Positions 31,412 to 42,656 of a stretch of 64,000 nt of DNA are shown here, piece by piece. The notes beneath the pieces were generated by a model. It had not been told where the DNA came from. It did not search any database and saw nothing but the letters and a program-made list of their open reading frames with translations. Within the stretch, counting starts at the first letter, position 1, and every line of letters starts with the position of its first letter. The position numbers and the translations under genes were made by a program. This stretch comes from Tritrichomonas musculus (Eukaryota; Parabasalia; Tritrichomonadida; Tritrichomonadidae). The DNA lies in the NCBI GenBank assembly GCA_039105265.1, contig JAPFFF010000016.1, positions 496,001 to 560,000 of the forward strand, given 5' to 3'.

Positions 31412-32158
31412 ATGTTGTGTTCAGTTAATAGTAATGCAACAGATTATAGTCTGGTGAAGCTAAATGTAGACATACCTTGGAAATGTGATTATGTGAAGTA
31501 TTATGTTTCCTCAATCAATACAAAGGGGAATATATTGATAGTAACTAAGGATGACTATTTGATGTTTTCATATGAGGACGGAAATAATGAACGTTCGCTG
31601 ATGATAGAATTTAAAGACACATATTATTACTCAATGCTTGGATTGGTTAAATACTTGAATAGTTGTCAAAACATAATTGTGTTCAAAAATATTGATGGTA
31701 GGACAATGAGTTTATCGAGTCAGCATAAAGTATCGTTCATTAGAGGTTCTCATAGAGCTAAACTGATAACAGGATTATATAGTGTAAAGAATGAAGTTGT
31801 TATACCTGCCAACAATGAGACAGTTGTACCTGATTTGCCAATATTGGATTATGCCAATAGATTATATCTCGTATCACTACAAGGTCAAGCTGTACATAGT
31901 ATTATAGGAGAACATGAATATACACCATCCGTGATTGCAACAGTTGATACTGTTATAGAACCACAGGCACCTATTATAATTGATTACGATTCATCTAAAC
32001 CAATCAAAATTAAAACATTTACCGATTCACTAAAACACATCGAAATGAGGCTAGTAGATTTCATGTACCAACCTGTCATATTAAAGTCTCCATTATTTGT
32101 CAACATTAAAATTAAACCTGCAGGGACAACTAATATTGACACGCCAACGAATCATTAA
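31412..32158 (+). CDS. Polinton protein, possible minor capsid (penton-like), 248 aa
   Basis: The ATG at 31412 is chosen over an in-frame upstream extension that would overlap the divergent fibre-like gene. The protein is beta-rich. Its C-terminus (HIEMRLVDFMYQPVILKSPL, then FVNIKIKP) follows the pattern of the last strands of jelly-roll minor capsid proteins in this family. It ends 6 bases before the right TIR. Assignment is tentative; the 11516 gene is the other candidate for this role. Confidence 0.5.
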   Translation: MLCSVNSNATDYSLVKLNVDIPWKCDYVKYYVSSINTKGNILIVTKDDYLMFSYEDGNNERSLMIEFKDTYYYSMLGLVKYLNSCQNIIVFKNIDGRTMSLSSQHKVSFIRGSHRAKLITGLYSVKNEVVIPANNETVVPDLPILDYANRLYLVSLQGQAVHSIIGEHEYTPSVIATVDTVIEPQAPIIIDYDSSKPIKIKTFTDSLKHIEMRLVDFMYQPVILKSPLFVNIKIKPAGTTNIDTPTNH

Positions 32159-32163
32159 GCTTG

Positions 32164-32738
32164 GATTCAATTAAAGATTTATTTTTGAGTAGGTATCGGG
32201 TGTACATGAAGTGGTTGCATGAATAGATGTATGTGATGAGATATGGGAGATGATTGCATGAGTGGATGTGTGTGATGGTTGCATGAGATGATTTGCGATA
32301 CAAGATATGGGAGATGATTACTTGAGATGATTGCTTGAGTGGATTTGTGTGAGATGGATTGCTGTAGGAGTACTAGATACTAGATAGGTTGCATGAGATG
32401 ATTGCATGAGTGGATGTATGAGATGGGTTGCTTGAGATGGGTTGCTGTAGGAGTATGCTAGATAGGTTGGTATTAAGTAGTTATACATAGTGAAGGGGGG
32501 ATAGATAACTAGTATAAGCAAATGGGGCTCTCCGTGTAGGGTGGCTGGGTGGGGGTTGCTTGGGGCTGTTTGGAGATATGGTTTATTATAGCGAGGGAGC
32601 TTTTCAAAGCGAGGGAGCTATAATATAAAACATCTCCAAAGTACCTCAAATTATCGTCTCTTCAGGAAGCTTTCAAAGCTGGAGAGCCCCATTTGCTTAT
32701 ACTAGTTATCTATCCCCCCTTCACTATGTATAACTACT
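32164..32738. repeat. right terminal inverted repeat of the Polinton
   Basis: Inverted partner of 10942-11511. It includes the 263-bp terminal module at 32476-32738, whose 58-bp arms are 32476-32533 and 32681-32738. Confidence 0.95.
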
Positions 32739-33388
32739 CCATGAAAAATTTTTCGATTCTACTCTCCAAATAATAGTTGAATTTCATAATTAAAAAACAA
32801 AAAAACACAATTTATTTTTATTATTATAAAAATACAATTTCATATTAAATTGAAAGATTATAATGGTTACCATCAAAAAGTCTCAATGGCTGCAACTTTT
32901 TAATATGGCATATTTTTTTATCTCCTCAATATTTTCTTTCCAATTTAATAGTTACAAAAATCATTTATTATTTATTTATAATTGTTGTATATATACTTTT
33001 TATTCCAAAAATAAAGGCGAATCAATTATTTTTTTTCGATTCTACTCTCCATATAATAATTGATTTTCATAATTAAAAAAAAAAAAAAAAACACCATGAA
33101 AAATTTTTCGATTCTACTCTCCAAATAATAGTTGAATTTCATAATTAAAAAACAAAAAAACACAATTTATTTTTATTATTATAAAAATACAATTTCATAT
33201 TAAATTGAAAGATTATAATGGTTACCATCAAAAAGTCTCAATGGCTGCAACTTTTTAATATGGCATATTTTTTTATCTCCTCAATATTTTCTTTCCAATT
33301 TAATAGTTACAAAAATCATTTATTATTTATTTATAATTGTTGTATATATACTTTTTATTCCAAAAATAATGGAGAATCAATTATTTTT
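32739..33388. repeat. 356-bp satellite array, right part (about 1.8 units)
   Basis: The array resumes at CCATGAAAAATTTTTCG directly after the Polinton and runs for nearly two units (period 355-356) before diverging near 33388. The unit offset on this side differs from that on the left side by about 200 bp. Confidence 0.9.
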
Positions 33389-35143
33389 TTTATAAAACAT
33401 ATATATATATTTAAATTATATTTTACTAAATTAGGTGTGAGTTATTTTTTTATATTTGCATTTATAATGATATGCATTTTAATTGTTTTGATATAAGAAA
33501 TTATGTTGGTTAAAAATTTTTTTGTAACAAATATGTTATATATTTTTATAATGTCATGAAAAATTATTCTTCATATGGTCTTAATTGTAGCAAAATGTTA
33601 CAGGCATTTATTATCTTTATATTAAAACATTTTAATAGAAAAATGGTGAATCTAAAATCATAATTCAATGTGACAAAATTTTATTCAGAAAAGAAGGGTC
33701 GAGACCAGCAAATTTATAATAAATATGATTATAATTAATATATTTTGTTTAATGACAGATAATAAATTTAAACTATTAATTATGATATATTTAATGCGAC
33801 AGAAAACAAGATATAACTATAAAAAAAAGATCACTTTTGAATTCAAATGCTGATCGTAATAGGCAAATTTTTAACATTGGATAATTTTGTTTAAACTTTT
33901 CTATAAAAAGCATTTTATTAATCATATATATCATAAAAAATCTCATATATTTGCTTTTTGGTTGGTATAAATTGGATTTTATCAATATTTCAAAAATTTG
34001 TTATGAAATTGGAGAGAAAAGACGGATTTGAAATTGAGAGGAAATCATGTAAAGTTCTCAATTCTGATTTTAAAAAACATAAATTTCTCATTTAAAACAA
34101 TAATCATAATAAATTTAATAGATCAAAACTTTTATTATACTTGTGCTTAATAAAAATTCAAACAATAAATATAAAATATTCAAAATCAATCGTTTTTCGA
34201 AATCAAAATTTCGAAAAAATTATAAACGGTTTAGTGTCTCCCGTTCTTTCAGAAAAAAAATCATCAAAAATATCATTATTTTTCATTGAAATCGATCACA
34301 TGAACAAGATAGTATTTTATAAAAATTAAAGCTCAATATATTTTATTACTTTTAATTAAATATGTAAATCTTATTATATTATGAGATATAATCAACCTAA
34401 GCAACATTGAGTTTTTATATAATAACAGTTTGTAAATACTATATATAATAAAAATTAAGCAATTTTGGAAAAAAAATTGTAATATTGGAATGCATTGATA
34501 AATTTGTGCGAAATATTTGCACCATCAAAAAGATGCCTAAAAAATTTATACCTTAACCAAACTTTTAATTTTAAAAGGAATGGCACAAAAGATAAGGATA
34601 TGCCTAAAAATTTGAAAAATATATCACTTTCAACTACAACAACTTTCGAGTTTTTTTAAGTATAATGTAGATATTTGTTTACTATTTCTTATATTTTGCT
34701 TAAAATTTTGAAAAAATAACTAGTTGTCTTAAAAGAGTTGATATAAGATACGATTTTGATAGAGAAAAAATTGAAAAAGGTTGGAAAAGGTTTAAGAAGT
34801 TTATAATAGTACTGAAAGTTTGATAGCCGAAATGAAATTGCTAATTATGTATTAGTGGTTGATATATTGCCAAAATAGTATTATTAACAATTCAAAAAAA
34901 ATTGTTTTTTGAAATAATAGGCATCTTTGATATCCCAACACTTAGAATTTTGCATCAAAGTTACGACTTAAAAGAGAAACTTCTTTAATTAAGGCTAAAT
35001 ATTAAGTGAATGACCGTTTAAAATAAAAAAATTTAAATGCAATTTTATAATTTACTCAATTATTTGAATCCATATTCAATATTTTCAATGATTTTAATGA
35101 TTTATCAGAAAAAAAAATCTGAGAATCGACCATTTATACCTCA
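33389..35143. other. AT-rich stretch without recognisable gene
   Basis: No coding sequence, RNA gene or repeat beyond simple AT-rich tracts is visible. It is the right flank of the composite transposon interior, ending at the 39-bp TIR. Confidence 0.6.
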
Positions 35144-35182
35144 CAAAAATCAAAAACTCAAAGTCCTCGTGAGAACTACGGG
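35144..35182. repeat. right 39-bp TIR of the composite transposon
   Basis: Exact inverted copy of 6264-6302, followed by TA at 35183-35184. Confidence 0.9.
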
Positions 35183-35471
35183 TAAATAAAAGAAATTTCT
35201 TTTTATTCTGTCATATTAGTTTTCTGAAGCAAAGACTCACTCACTCTTTTTTTGCAGAATTATATTCTATTAGAAAATACGTGATGGACTTGAAATAGAC
35301 TGTTTATTAACTCATCCTTCCGAAAACAAGATATGAAATATTGAAACATCTTATTGAATTTCATCAATTTATTTTTTTAATTTTTTTCTAAATATCTTAT
35401 TTTTTAGAGTTATATTTTTAATTAATATTTATATATATAGTTTCTAAATACAATGCAAATATTTATTTTTA

Positions 35472-35804
35472 AGGGACCACTATCATATTTTTTTGTAAAC
35501 ATTTCAATATTGAGAAAACTCATAGAAAAGAAAATTCAATGGTTGTTATCTCGGAAAAAGTTTAAAACTTTAAAATTTCACCATTCCGATCATTTTTGTA
35601 AAATTTTTATTCCTTTCAACTTTTAAATTTTTTATTGAAAAAAGGGAATAGGCTTAAAAGAAGAATAGAAATAAATGATATGTAATTTATATAATTTATA
35701 TATACCAAAATATAGCAAAAATACTCAAGAAATAATTTTTTTTAAGTCAATTAATTTTGTGATAACTCATAGAATTTTTAACATAGAATTTGATAGTTGT
35801 CCCT
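35472..35804. mobile_element. small TA-flanked TIR element (MITE-like)
   Basis: AGGGACCACTATCA at 35472 and TGATAGTTGTCCCT at 35791-35804 are inverted with one mismatch, and each is bordered by TA (35470-35471 and 35805-35806). The 333-bp interior has no coding capacity. Confidence 0.6.
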
Positions 35805-36287
35805 TAAATTTATTATCCAATTTTTTTTTGGTAAATCAGAGTATCCATGCCTGATGTTTATTACTGAATTTGAATAGATTTAAACTAAGTTTTTTAATTA
35901 TTACTTAGACCTCGGACTTTTTTTCAAAGATCCTTCAAATTTTGAATAGATTTCACCAAGATTTGAATGGAATGATCATCTTAAAGAAAATAATTGTGTA
36001 AATTTATCACAATTTTTGAAGGATCTTTGAAAAATGCTTGGAATATGAATTCTGTTGACTCAATTTTCTGAGGATTGAGAGATATAGATTTTTATATTCT
36101 TTCAAAATATATAATATTTAAATTTTTTTTTTTATAAAAAATTGGTTCAGATATGATGAGATGTTTTTGTATGCAATGTTTTTTCTTCAATATTTTCCAT
36201 CAAATGAAGTGGCATCTTCTATTGGTAATATCAAAAAGTGGTAACTATTATTTTAAATTGAAAAAATAAAAAAAAAAAAAAAAAAAA
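35805..36287. other. AT-rich spacer with a 19-bp inverted repeat
   Basis: TTTTTCAAAGATCCTTCAA near 35920-35938 recurs inverted at 36016-36034, giving a hairpin with an 80-base loop. No gene is seen. Confidence 0.5.
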
Positions 36288-38594
36288 GATAACCGATATA
36301 TCTGTCAGACTAGGAAATATCTGTCGGACATTTTTTTTCTTAAGCATTATTGTTTTTTTATAAATAAAAAACAAATTTTTTAGTTTTAATTTAAAAACAT
36401 TTAAAGATATTTATTAATATTAAATCATAATTCTGAATTTATTTTTTATTCAAATTAAAATTGATTAATTTTTATCCTTTTTTTATATTCTTTTCCATGA
36501 ATAACTGGAGATGTATTTAAATCACGGATTCTTATTGCATTGTTAATATCAACCTTCATATAAAAAGTCTGACTTCCTATATCCTTTTGATATTTTGAGA
36601 AACCGGCCTGCTCAAATGCCGAGCAAATGTTTGAGCGAGATGCTGCTGCTTCCCATGAATTGATTATTCTAATCAATTCCTTACTTTGTTCATTGAAATC
36701 TTTTCTGACATTGATTTTCTTAATCGTTTTCTTCTGTATTCCAAATAGACCAATGTCTAAAACTTGTAATTGGTCCGAAGAATCGGGCGGCTCAAAGAAA
36801 ATAACAATGCCATAAAAAAGGCACTCTTCTAAAAAGTATTCGCTGAAATGAGATGAGCAACCATCAATTAAAAGGACAACTGGTCAATCATATTGAAAAA
36901 GTTCTCTTCTTCTCAAAATTTCTGGGAATAAACAAGTGTCAGCCCAGAAATCCCAAATATCGGATGTAATAAAACCATTCTCCTGTGAAACAAAATGGTA
37001 TCCGTTATTAGGTCGATATCCATAATAATAAAGTTCTGCTTCAACAGAAGATCTTGTAATTATTTCAACAGAATCCATTTTGGAACCGTCACCGAAAACG
37101 GTTGCTATTAAGGTTGACCGTTTTCGTTGACGGTTGACTGGATAACATAAATCTTTTGTCGGTGATCCGATTGGTAGAATTACATGCTCAGCTTTTGCAT
37201 TTGCAAAAGGCTGGAAACCGCTCTCATCGGTATTGAGTATAAAAGTGTCAGGAACGCAATGATAAGTGAGAAAATTTGTCAATCTAAAATAGTATTCTTT
37301 GATGTCTTGAATTTAAACAGCTGATCGTCGACTATCTAATGGATTGGCAATTGCACTAAATGCAATTTCTTTTTCTCTCAAAAATTTGAGAAGAGTATCT
37401 GAATTTAAAGATTTGTCAAAAGTATCAAAAATAAAATGCAAAACTGTATAAATCGTTGGATAATTTTTTTCATTATATTTTTCTTGAATAAAAATGCTTA
37501 CTGCAATCAACTGCTCGTTATTTAAACACCTGGGTGCTCCAACATTTTGTTTATCTGAACATCGTCTTAAATTGTGTTGATAAATGGTCCCCGGACAAAC
37601 ACCAAAAAATTCCGCAATTTGCCTTTGTTTTTTCCCGTTGGTAAGGTATAATACGAAATAAACTTGTTCTTGGTAATATTCTAAAATAAACAATATTTCA
37701 GAATTCTCCTTAATCAATTGTCGGAATTGTTGATTTTTAATATCATCAAAATTTTTTGGGTAATCTCTGATTGGCTCATGTTTTTCTTTCATGTATCTTA
37801 ATCTGATTGAATCAACAGAGTTGTCGTCGTCTAGTTCTTCGTCATTCTTTGAAATAATATCATCGACTAAATCTTCAACATTTGGAACATCAGAATCTTC
37901 CGGAGCAGTATCTGTGTCGTTATTGCCATATTGTGAAATATGAATCCATGCTGATTGAAGAGCCTTCGTGTTTTGATCGAAATTATCTTCATTGAAATTG
38001 GGAATTGAATGGTCGTTGTTGATATGGTGCATCACCCATGGAGCTTTTTCTAAGCTAGGACTTAAAAATCCTGAAATAAACTCATTAGCAGTTGGAACTG
38101 TATAATGCTGCTCGGCCATTAAATAATAAACGTTCACCTGCGGTTTACAATATGTTACTAAAAAGAATAGATTAAATCAATAAAATAATTAAAATTTTAA
38201 ATATATGAAATTAATATAGTTTTTATTTTTAAAATGATTCAATGAATTATAACTTTGCTATAAAAGTCTAATATCTTTTTTTTTAATTGGTTTGAACCTC
38301 GTTAAATATCAATAATGCATCATTGACAATCATGTATATAATATTCTCACTGTAAAATATGAATGAATTTATTATTTTTTGAACTTTACATATGTCAGAC
38401 AAATTATAATATAATAATAAAATTGATTTTTTTATATTATAAAATAATAATTTTTTAATTTTATTGAAATAATTAGATATAAAAACGTTCAATATATATT
38501 ATGTTAAAAATATGCAGTCCAATTATAATTCTTTATGATGGTTTCAAAAAATGTCCGACAGATATTTCTGTGTCCGACAGATATTTCTGTTGTC
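36288..38594. mobile_element. pogo-like DNA transposon with duplicated TIR motif
   Basis: The ends at about 36288-36336 and 38546-38594 are inverted copies. Each holds two tandem copies of a motif of about 20 bp, AATATCTGTCGGACA. The outermost base could not be fixed because the left end abuts a poly-A run. It carries one minus-strand transposase (36455-38137). Confidence 0.8.
36455..38137 (-). pseudogene. pogo-like DDE transposase with two in-frame stops
   Basis: A single minus-strand frame from 38137 to 36455 (about 560 codons) is interrupted by TAA at 37313-37315 and TGA at 36884-36886 and has no frameshift. The N-terminal part (275 residues) contains a helix-turn-helix, KKQRQIAEFFGVCPGTIYQ. 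The middle holds FILNTDESGFQPF (first Asp), and VVLLIDGCSSHFS after the second stop holds the second Asp. PPDSSDQLQVLDIGLFG holds the third acidic position. The C-terminal tail (ELIRIINSWEAAASRSN) matches related trichomonad transposases. A recently inactivated copy. Confidence 0.85.
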
Positions 38595-38646
38595 TTTATA
38601 CTAAAATGAATTTGATTATAACTTTTTATTAAATTAAATTCTTCAT

Positions 38647-40386
38647 TTAAAAATAAACAAGAGGATCATCTTCTAATTGTGGATCATGTTTTTCAAAATC
38701 AACATTACATAATTTTTCCAAATCGTTTTTAATAAAGTCGTATGAATTCTTCCCTTTCTGATTTAAGAATATGCTGTTCATTCTAATTATTAAAATGGAA
38801 TTGATAGAGTGAAAACTCAGATTTCTCTTATTACTCATTAGCAAATCACTTAAATGAGAAAAAACTCTTTCTACTGCCCTTTCACTGCATGGAATAGACA
38901 ATACTTTTAGTGCAAACTTAGCATATTTTTTCTCAAATCCAGTATATTCAGGATTGTTTTTTAAAAATTCTGGCACTTTTCTCCATAAAGGACCTCCTTC
39001 CAATACACTCTTCCAAAAAGTAACAGAATCTTCTGTTGTATCTTGGTCAATTAAAAATGTATCATTGTTATATTTTAATAAAATTTTAAAAAATTGAACT
39101 AACTTTTCTAGTTTTGAACTATTTTTTGCATAGTTTTTTAATGCATCAATCCCTGTTCCAGCTGTGAGATAATATTGATCATCTTTTATGTTTGCATATA
39201 CGAGACCTTTTCCGGTCATAAAAAAAGCCAGAATTGGCATTTCTAAAGTAACCGTTTTAGAAAACCTAAACAATAACGTATCAATAATGTCTTTTGTAAT
39301 ATTTGGTTCTGTATCTTCAGGTATTGTATCATTTATTTTAATTAATTCATTTAATGTTGTTTTAAAATTATAAAATACGTCACCGATTGATGAATAGTCG
39401 CTTTCAAGCTTAAGAATTAATGATTCTAATAAATGAAGAATTGAATGTATAATTAGCCAGTTATATTGAATTTGAATGTAATTAAAAACACTTAAAAAGT
39501 ATTCATTTAAGTATTGTTTGTGTGAAATAATATAACAAACACAATAATAAATTGAAAACCATCTCACTTCATGAAATTGAGGAACATTACAAATATGATT
39601 ATCATATTTTGAAATTTGATTAAAATAATTAATCATTAAAATTACTGAATAATATATATATTTGTATTTTCCTTCAAAAATATCTTTAATAGCTAAATTA
39701 ATAGTATGGCATGTGCAGGGAAATCTAATAAAATTTTGATAACTTAAATTCTGAGCACTTAAACGTCCTCCTTTCAAAGCAGCAATATTTGAAGAAAAAT
39801 TATCCGTGCATACAGCAATTAAATCGCAATTATTATTTGACAATTTAATTGCTGTATTACTGATTATTTCTGATATTTCTAATTTAGTTTCTGATACGCA
39901 TGGGGTGAGACCAATAAAATATAACTGTTCAGGTGTGTATATAATTTGACCTTGGTATCTTCTATTATTTCGTTTAACGCCATCAATTAATAACGAAACT
40001 TTTTTTGAATCAAGTTTTTGGTATATTTTTGATAAAATAATATTTGAAAATCTATATATTTCTTTTCTAATTGTTTTTTCTGATGGTAGAATATATTTCT
40101 TGTTAATTGTCCATAGAAAACCTTTGAAATCTATATCACCTAGTGCACGAAAGGAAACATTTTTTTTAGATATCCATATTAATAAATATTTTAATGCTTT
40201 ATCATAAGAAATATCATTTCCCATAATAGAAACGCAACGATGTTTTTCCATTGATTTTTTTGTTATATATATTTGATTACAAATTGTGCAAATAAAATAT
40301 GAATGGATCATATCTGATCTTTTATCAATTGCATATTGGCATTCTTTGAATGTTATTCCAAATTGGTTGAACAGGGTTCTTTTCAT
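38647..40386 (-). CDS. hAT-family transposase, intact open frame (579 aa)
   Basis: The N-terminus has a BED-like zinc finger (C33-x2-C36, H49, C51; ICTICNQIY then MEKHRC). The catalytic core follows the hAT pattern: SLLIDGVKRNNRRYQG near residue 150 and AVCTDNFSSNIAALKG near residue 220. The C-terminal dimerisation region is IPCSERAVERVFSHLSDLL with KRNLSF and ILIIRMN. The ATG at 40384-40386 is the natural start. The frame is complete, so it could be a recent insertion or a retained gene. I could not define terminal repeats or an 8-bp target duplication around it; the gene begins 50 bases from the neighbouring transposon end. Confidence 0.8.
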   Translation of the reverse strand: MKRTLFNQFGITFKECQYAIDKRSDMIHSYFICTICNQIYITKKSMEKHRCVSIMGNDISYDKALKYLLIWISKKNVSFRALGDIDFKGFLWTINKKYILPSEKTIRKEIYRFSNIILSKIYQKLDSKKVSLLIDGVKRNNRRYQGQIIYTPEQLYFIGLTPCVSETKLEISEIISNTAIKLSNNNCDLIAVCTDNFSSNIAALKGGRLSAQNLSYQNFIRFPCTCHTINLAIKDIFEGKYKYIYYSVILMINYFNQISKYDNHICNVPQFHEVRWFSIYYCVCYIISHKQYLNEYFLSVFNYIQIQYNWLIIHSILHLLESLILKLESDYSSIGDVFYNFKTTLNELIKINDTIPEDTEPNITKDIIDTLLFRFSKTVTLEMPILAFFMTGKGLVYANIKDDQYYLTAGTGIDALKNYAKNSSKLEKLVQFFKILLKYNNDTFLIDQDTTEDSVTFWKSVLEGGPLWRKVPEFLKNNPEYTGFEKKYAKFALKVLSIPCSERAVERVFSHLSDLLMSNKRNLSFHSINSILIIRMNSIFLNQKGKNSYDFIKNDLEKLCNVDFEKHDPQLEDDPLVYF

Positions 40387-40702
40387 AATAAAATATGAAC
40401 GAATTATTATATAAAATAAAACCTTACAATTTTTGAATAAATTATTCTATAAACTATTCAAATATTGAATGAATTATTAAAGATATTTATTGAAAATAAA
40501 AGATATACATCGATAAATAAAAAATAATATTTATAAAAAAATTATTAGTTTACAATTATATTAATTTATAATAAGAATTATTATTTATATCATTATTTCA
40601 AAGATATATCTATATTTATTGTTTTCATGTAAACAACAGAAACATATATTTCTATACAAAATAATATGATCGTTGAACTCAAATTTTCTATGAGAATCTA
40701 TA
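40387..40702. other. AT-rich spacer, no gene seen
   Basis: Only AT-rich sequence upstream of the hAT gene; it probably contains that gene's promoter and the element's unseen end. Confidence 0.5.
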
Positions 40703-41440
40703 GTGTTCCTAAAAAATATTGATAAGAAATGAATTCAATAGTTAATCGTCGTTAACAAAAGTTATTTTATTTTTAAAATTTTTAATTTAAAAAGTTAAAT
40801 TTCTTATCAATATTTTTTCGGCAATTGAAAAAGTTGATTTTTTATTAAAAATTAAAATTAAAATCTTACTTGATTGCCTTGCACTTCGAGGCATTGTTTC
40901 AATTTCTTTGGAAAAGAATCAATCAAAGAATTGTTCGTTGCTAAACTTAGATTATTCCATATAAAGAATAAAATTTGTGTTCAGGAAACATTTGCCATTT
41001 CAGCTACAGGGATTTCAGGAAACATTATTGCTTTAACGCATATGAAATACTAGATTTCATTTGTTAATATTTGTGGTCGGCAGGGTTGTGTTTTTTCTGG
41101 TCTCCCTTCATCAATCTATTTAGCTACTGCTTTGACGCAATTTAACGAAATACTTAATGCATCAGCTGTTTTGCTTTTATTAAAATTGTACGATTGCAGA
41201 ACCACTTGCGATTAAATTATAGCGTTCGTTTGTATTTTTTGGTAAAGAAAACATATAAATAAAAGGTCAAAAGATTGACCAACAATTGATTCATAAATTC
41301 ATGAATAGGTCATTAAATTTGAATGAATTTGAAAGAAATTTTTAAATTCTCTCAAATTATTTTTAAATAAATTTTCTCAATTTTTTCAATGAAACATGAA
41401 AATTTCTCTCAAATTTCTTATCAATATTTTTTAGGACCAC
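40703..41440. mobile_element. Tc1/mariner-like remnant with about 28-bp TIRs and TA flanks
   Basis: GTGTTCCTAAAAAATATTG at 40703 matches the inverse of the right end (…AATATTTTTTAGGACCAC, ending 41440) with one mismatch, extending through GATAAGAAAT. TA lies outside both ends (40701-40702 and 41441-41442). A third inverted copy of the motif occurs inside, near 40796-40818. Minus-strand translation of 40865-41260 shows broken transposase-like fragments (NRTILIKAKQLMH, LKWQMFPEHKFY), so this is a decayed deletion copy. Confidence 0.75.
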
Positions 41441-41442
41441 TA

Positions 41443-41849
41443 TATTCAAAATTGAGAAGATCCGAGGTCTAAATTATTACCTTATTCACAAAAAAATTGA
41501 GAGTTTTTAATTCAAATTTTCTATGAGTCTTCAGAAAGTAGAACGATAAGTAGGGACAAATTATTTTTTTAAAAATACCATATCTTTCAATTTTGAGAAG
41601 ATGAAAATAAAAAAAAAGAATATAAAAAAGTTATTTATTCAGGAAAAATGCATTTTAAATAGCTTTGGGAGCCTTTGAGGGCTAAGCTCAATTGGTTAAG
41701 GTAATAGCGGGAGCCTCAACCTGAGATGAATGAAAGTAATCATGCCATTATAACTAAAAAAAAAAATATTTAGCTTTATTCAAATTTGAGAGGACGATAA
41801 GAATGGACAAATTAAAAAACTTTGTTTATTTACACAATTTTTCATTTAA
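41443..41849. other. AT-rich spacer with a tRNA-head-like segment
   Basis: At about 41676-41700 the sequence GGGCTAAGCTCAATTGG resembles a tRNA D-arm (A box), but no T-arm, B box or acceptor pairing follows, so no tRNA is called. The rest is AT-rich without genes. Confidence 0.4.
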
Positions 41850-42593
41850 GGTGGTTCTACTTAACCGCCGTAACCGCTTTTTTTTACACGGCTGGTTCTC
41901 GATGAATATTTAATGTTTACAAACCAAACTCAAAACATAAATTATGATCTTTTTCAATTTTTATCTGATCATACTTTTTTGCAATTCGACCGCTCACAGG
42001 AAAATAATATAATATTAATTTTTAAATAAAGACCTAATTTAAAAATCGGCGAGCTTTAAAATTTTCTTTAAAAAGCAACAGTAAAATATTTTTATGCCTG
42101 GTTTTATGAAATGTTCTCATGGATTTTTTATTAAAGTTTCAATTATTTTTTTTTACAATTAAACATATATTACGGCTAAATACGTTTCAAAATGGATCAA
42201 AAAGCTTTTGTTACCAATTATTAAACGAAATATGAATTGTAATTCAATTATGCTCAATAGACAAAATTTTATATATTATCATTTAATGTTTTATAAAGGA
42301 AAATTATTTAATTACGCATTATTTTGTTTATATAGTTTTTAAATTTGTATCCTTTTTATAAATTTGCAAAAATTGCAGTAATTTGTCTATTTTTTAAAGA
42401 CATTTATTCTCAAAAATCCCAAATAATGATTGATGAAATTCCATGATATAAAGAGAAATGAATTATGGTTTAAATATATTTTAAATCATGTTCAATTATA
42501 CTTATTAATCCTTTATTTATTTTGTTTATATATCTTTTTTATTTGGGTAAAAAAATCATTTTTCGGAAAGTATTCAATTTATTGAGAACCACC
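41850..42593. mobile_element. TTAA-flanked non-autonomous element (Kolobok or piggyBac target type)
   Basis: GGTGGTTCT at 41850 and AGAACCACC ending 42593 are short inverted ends, each bordered by TTAA (41846-41849 and 42594-42597). The right TTAA is also the left flank of the next element. The 744-bp interior has no gene. Confidence 0.6.
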
Positions 42594-42656
42594 TTAAGGC
42601 TGTAGTTTAAATAGTTTACAAATCCTCTCAATTTTAAATTTTTATTTTTTTTTTAG

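Larger units (their letters stand above)
10942..32738. mobile_element. Polinton/Maverick element, whole-looking
   Basis: This 21.8-kb element of the Polinton/Maverick family starts AG and ends CT, with terminal inverted repeats of about 570 bp. Parts recognised, left to right: capsid-like protein, retroviral-type integrase, packaging ATPase, small structural-type proteins, coiled-coil protein, probable major capsid protein, further small proteins, basic proteins, HNH-type protein, family B DNA polymerase, very large fibre-like protein and second jelly-roll-like protein. I did not see an adenovirus-type protease. It looks whole, and the near-identical ends argue for a recent insertion. It sits in the 356-bp satellite. 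Its base composition is visibly less AT-extreme than the surrounding DNA. Confidence 0.95.

Noticed and set aside
10200-33496. Repeated 66-codon open frames in the satellite units
   Set aside because: The units are near identical, so conservation of the frame is no evidence of selection, and no protein family fits.
41670-41760. tRNA gene or tRNA-derived SINE head
   Set aside because: Only a D-arm-like stretch is present; no acceptor pairing, T-arm or B box follows.
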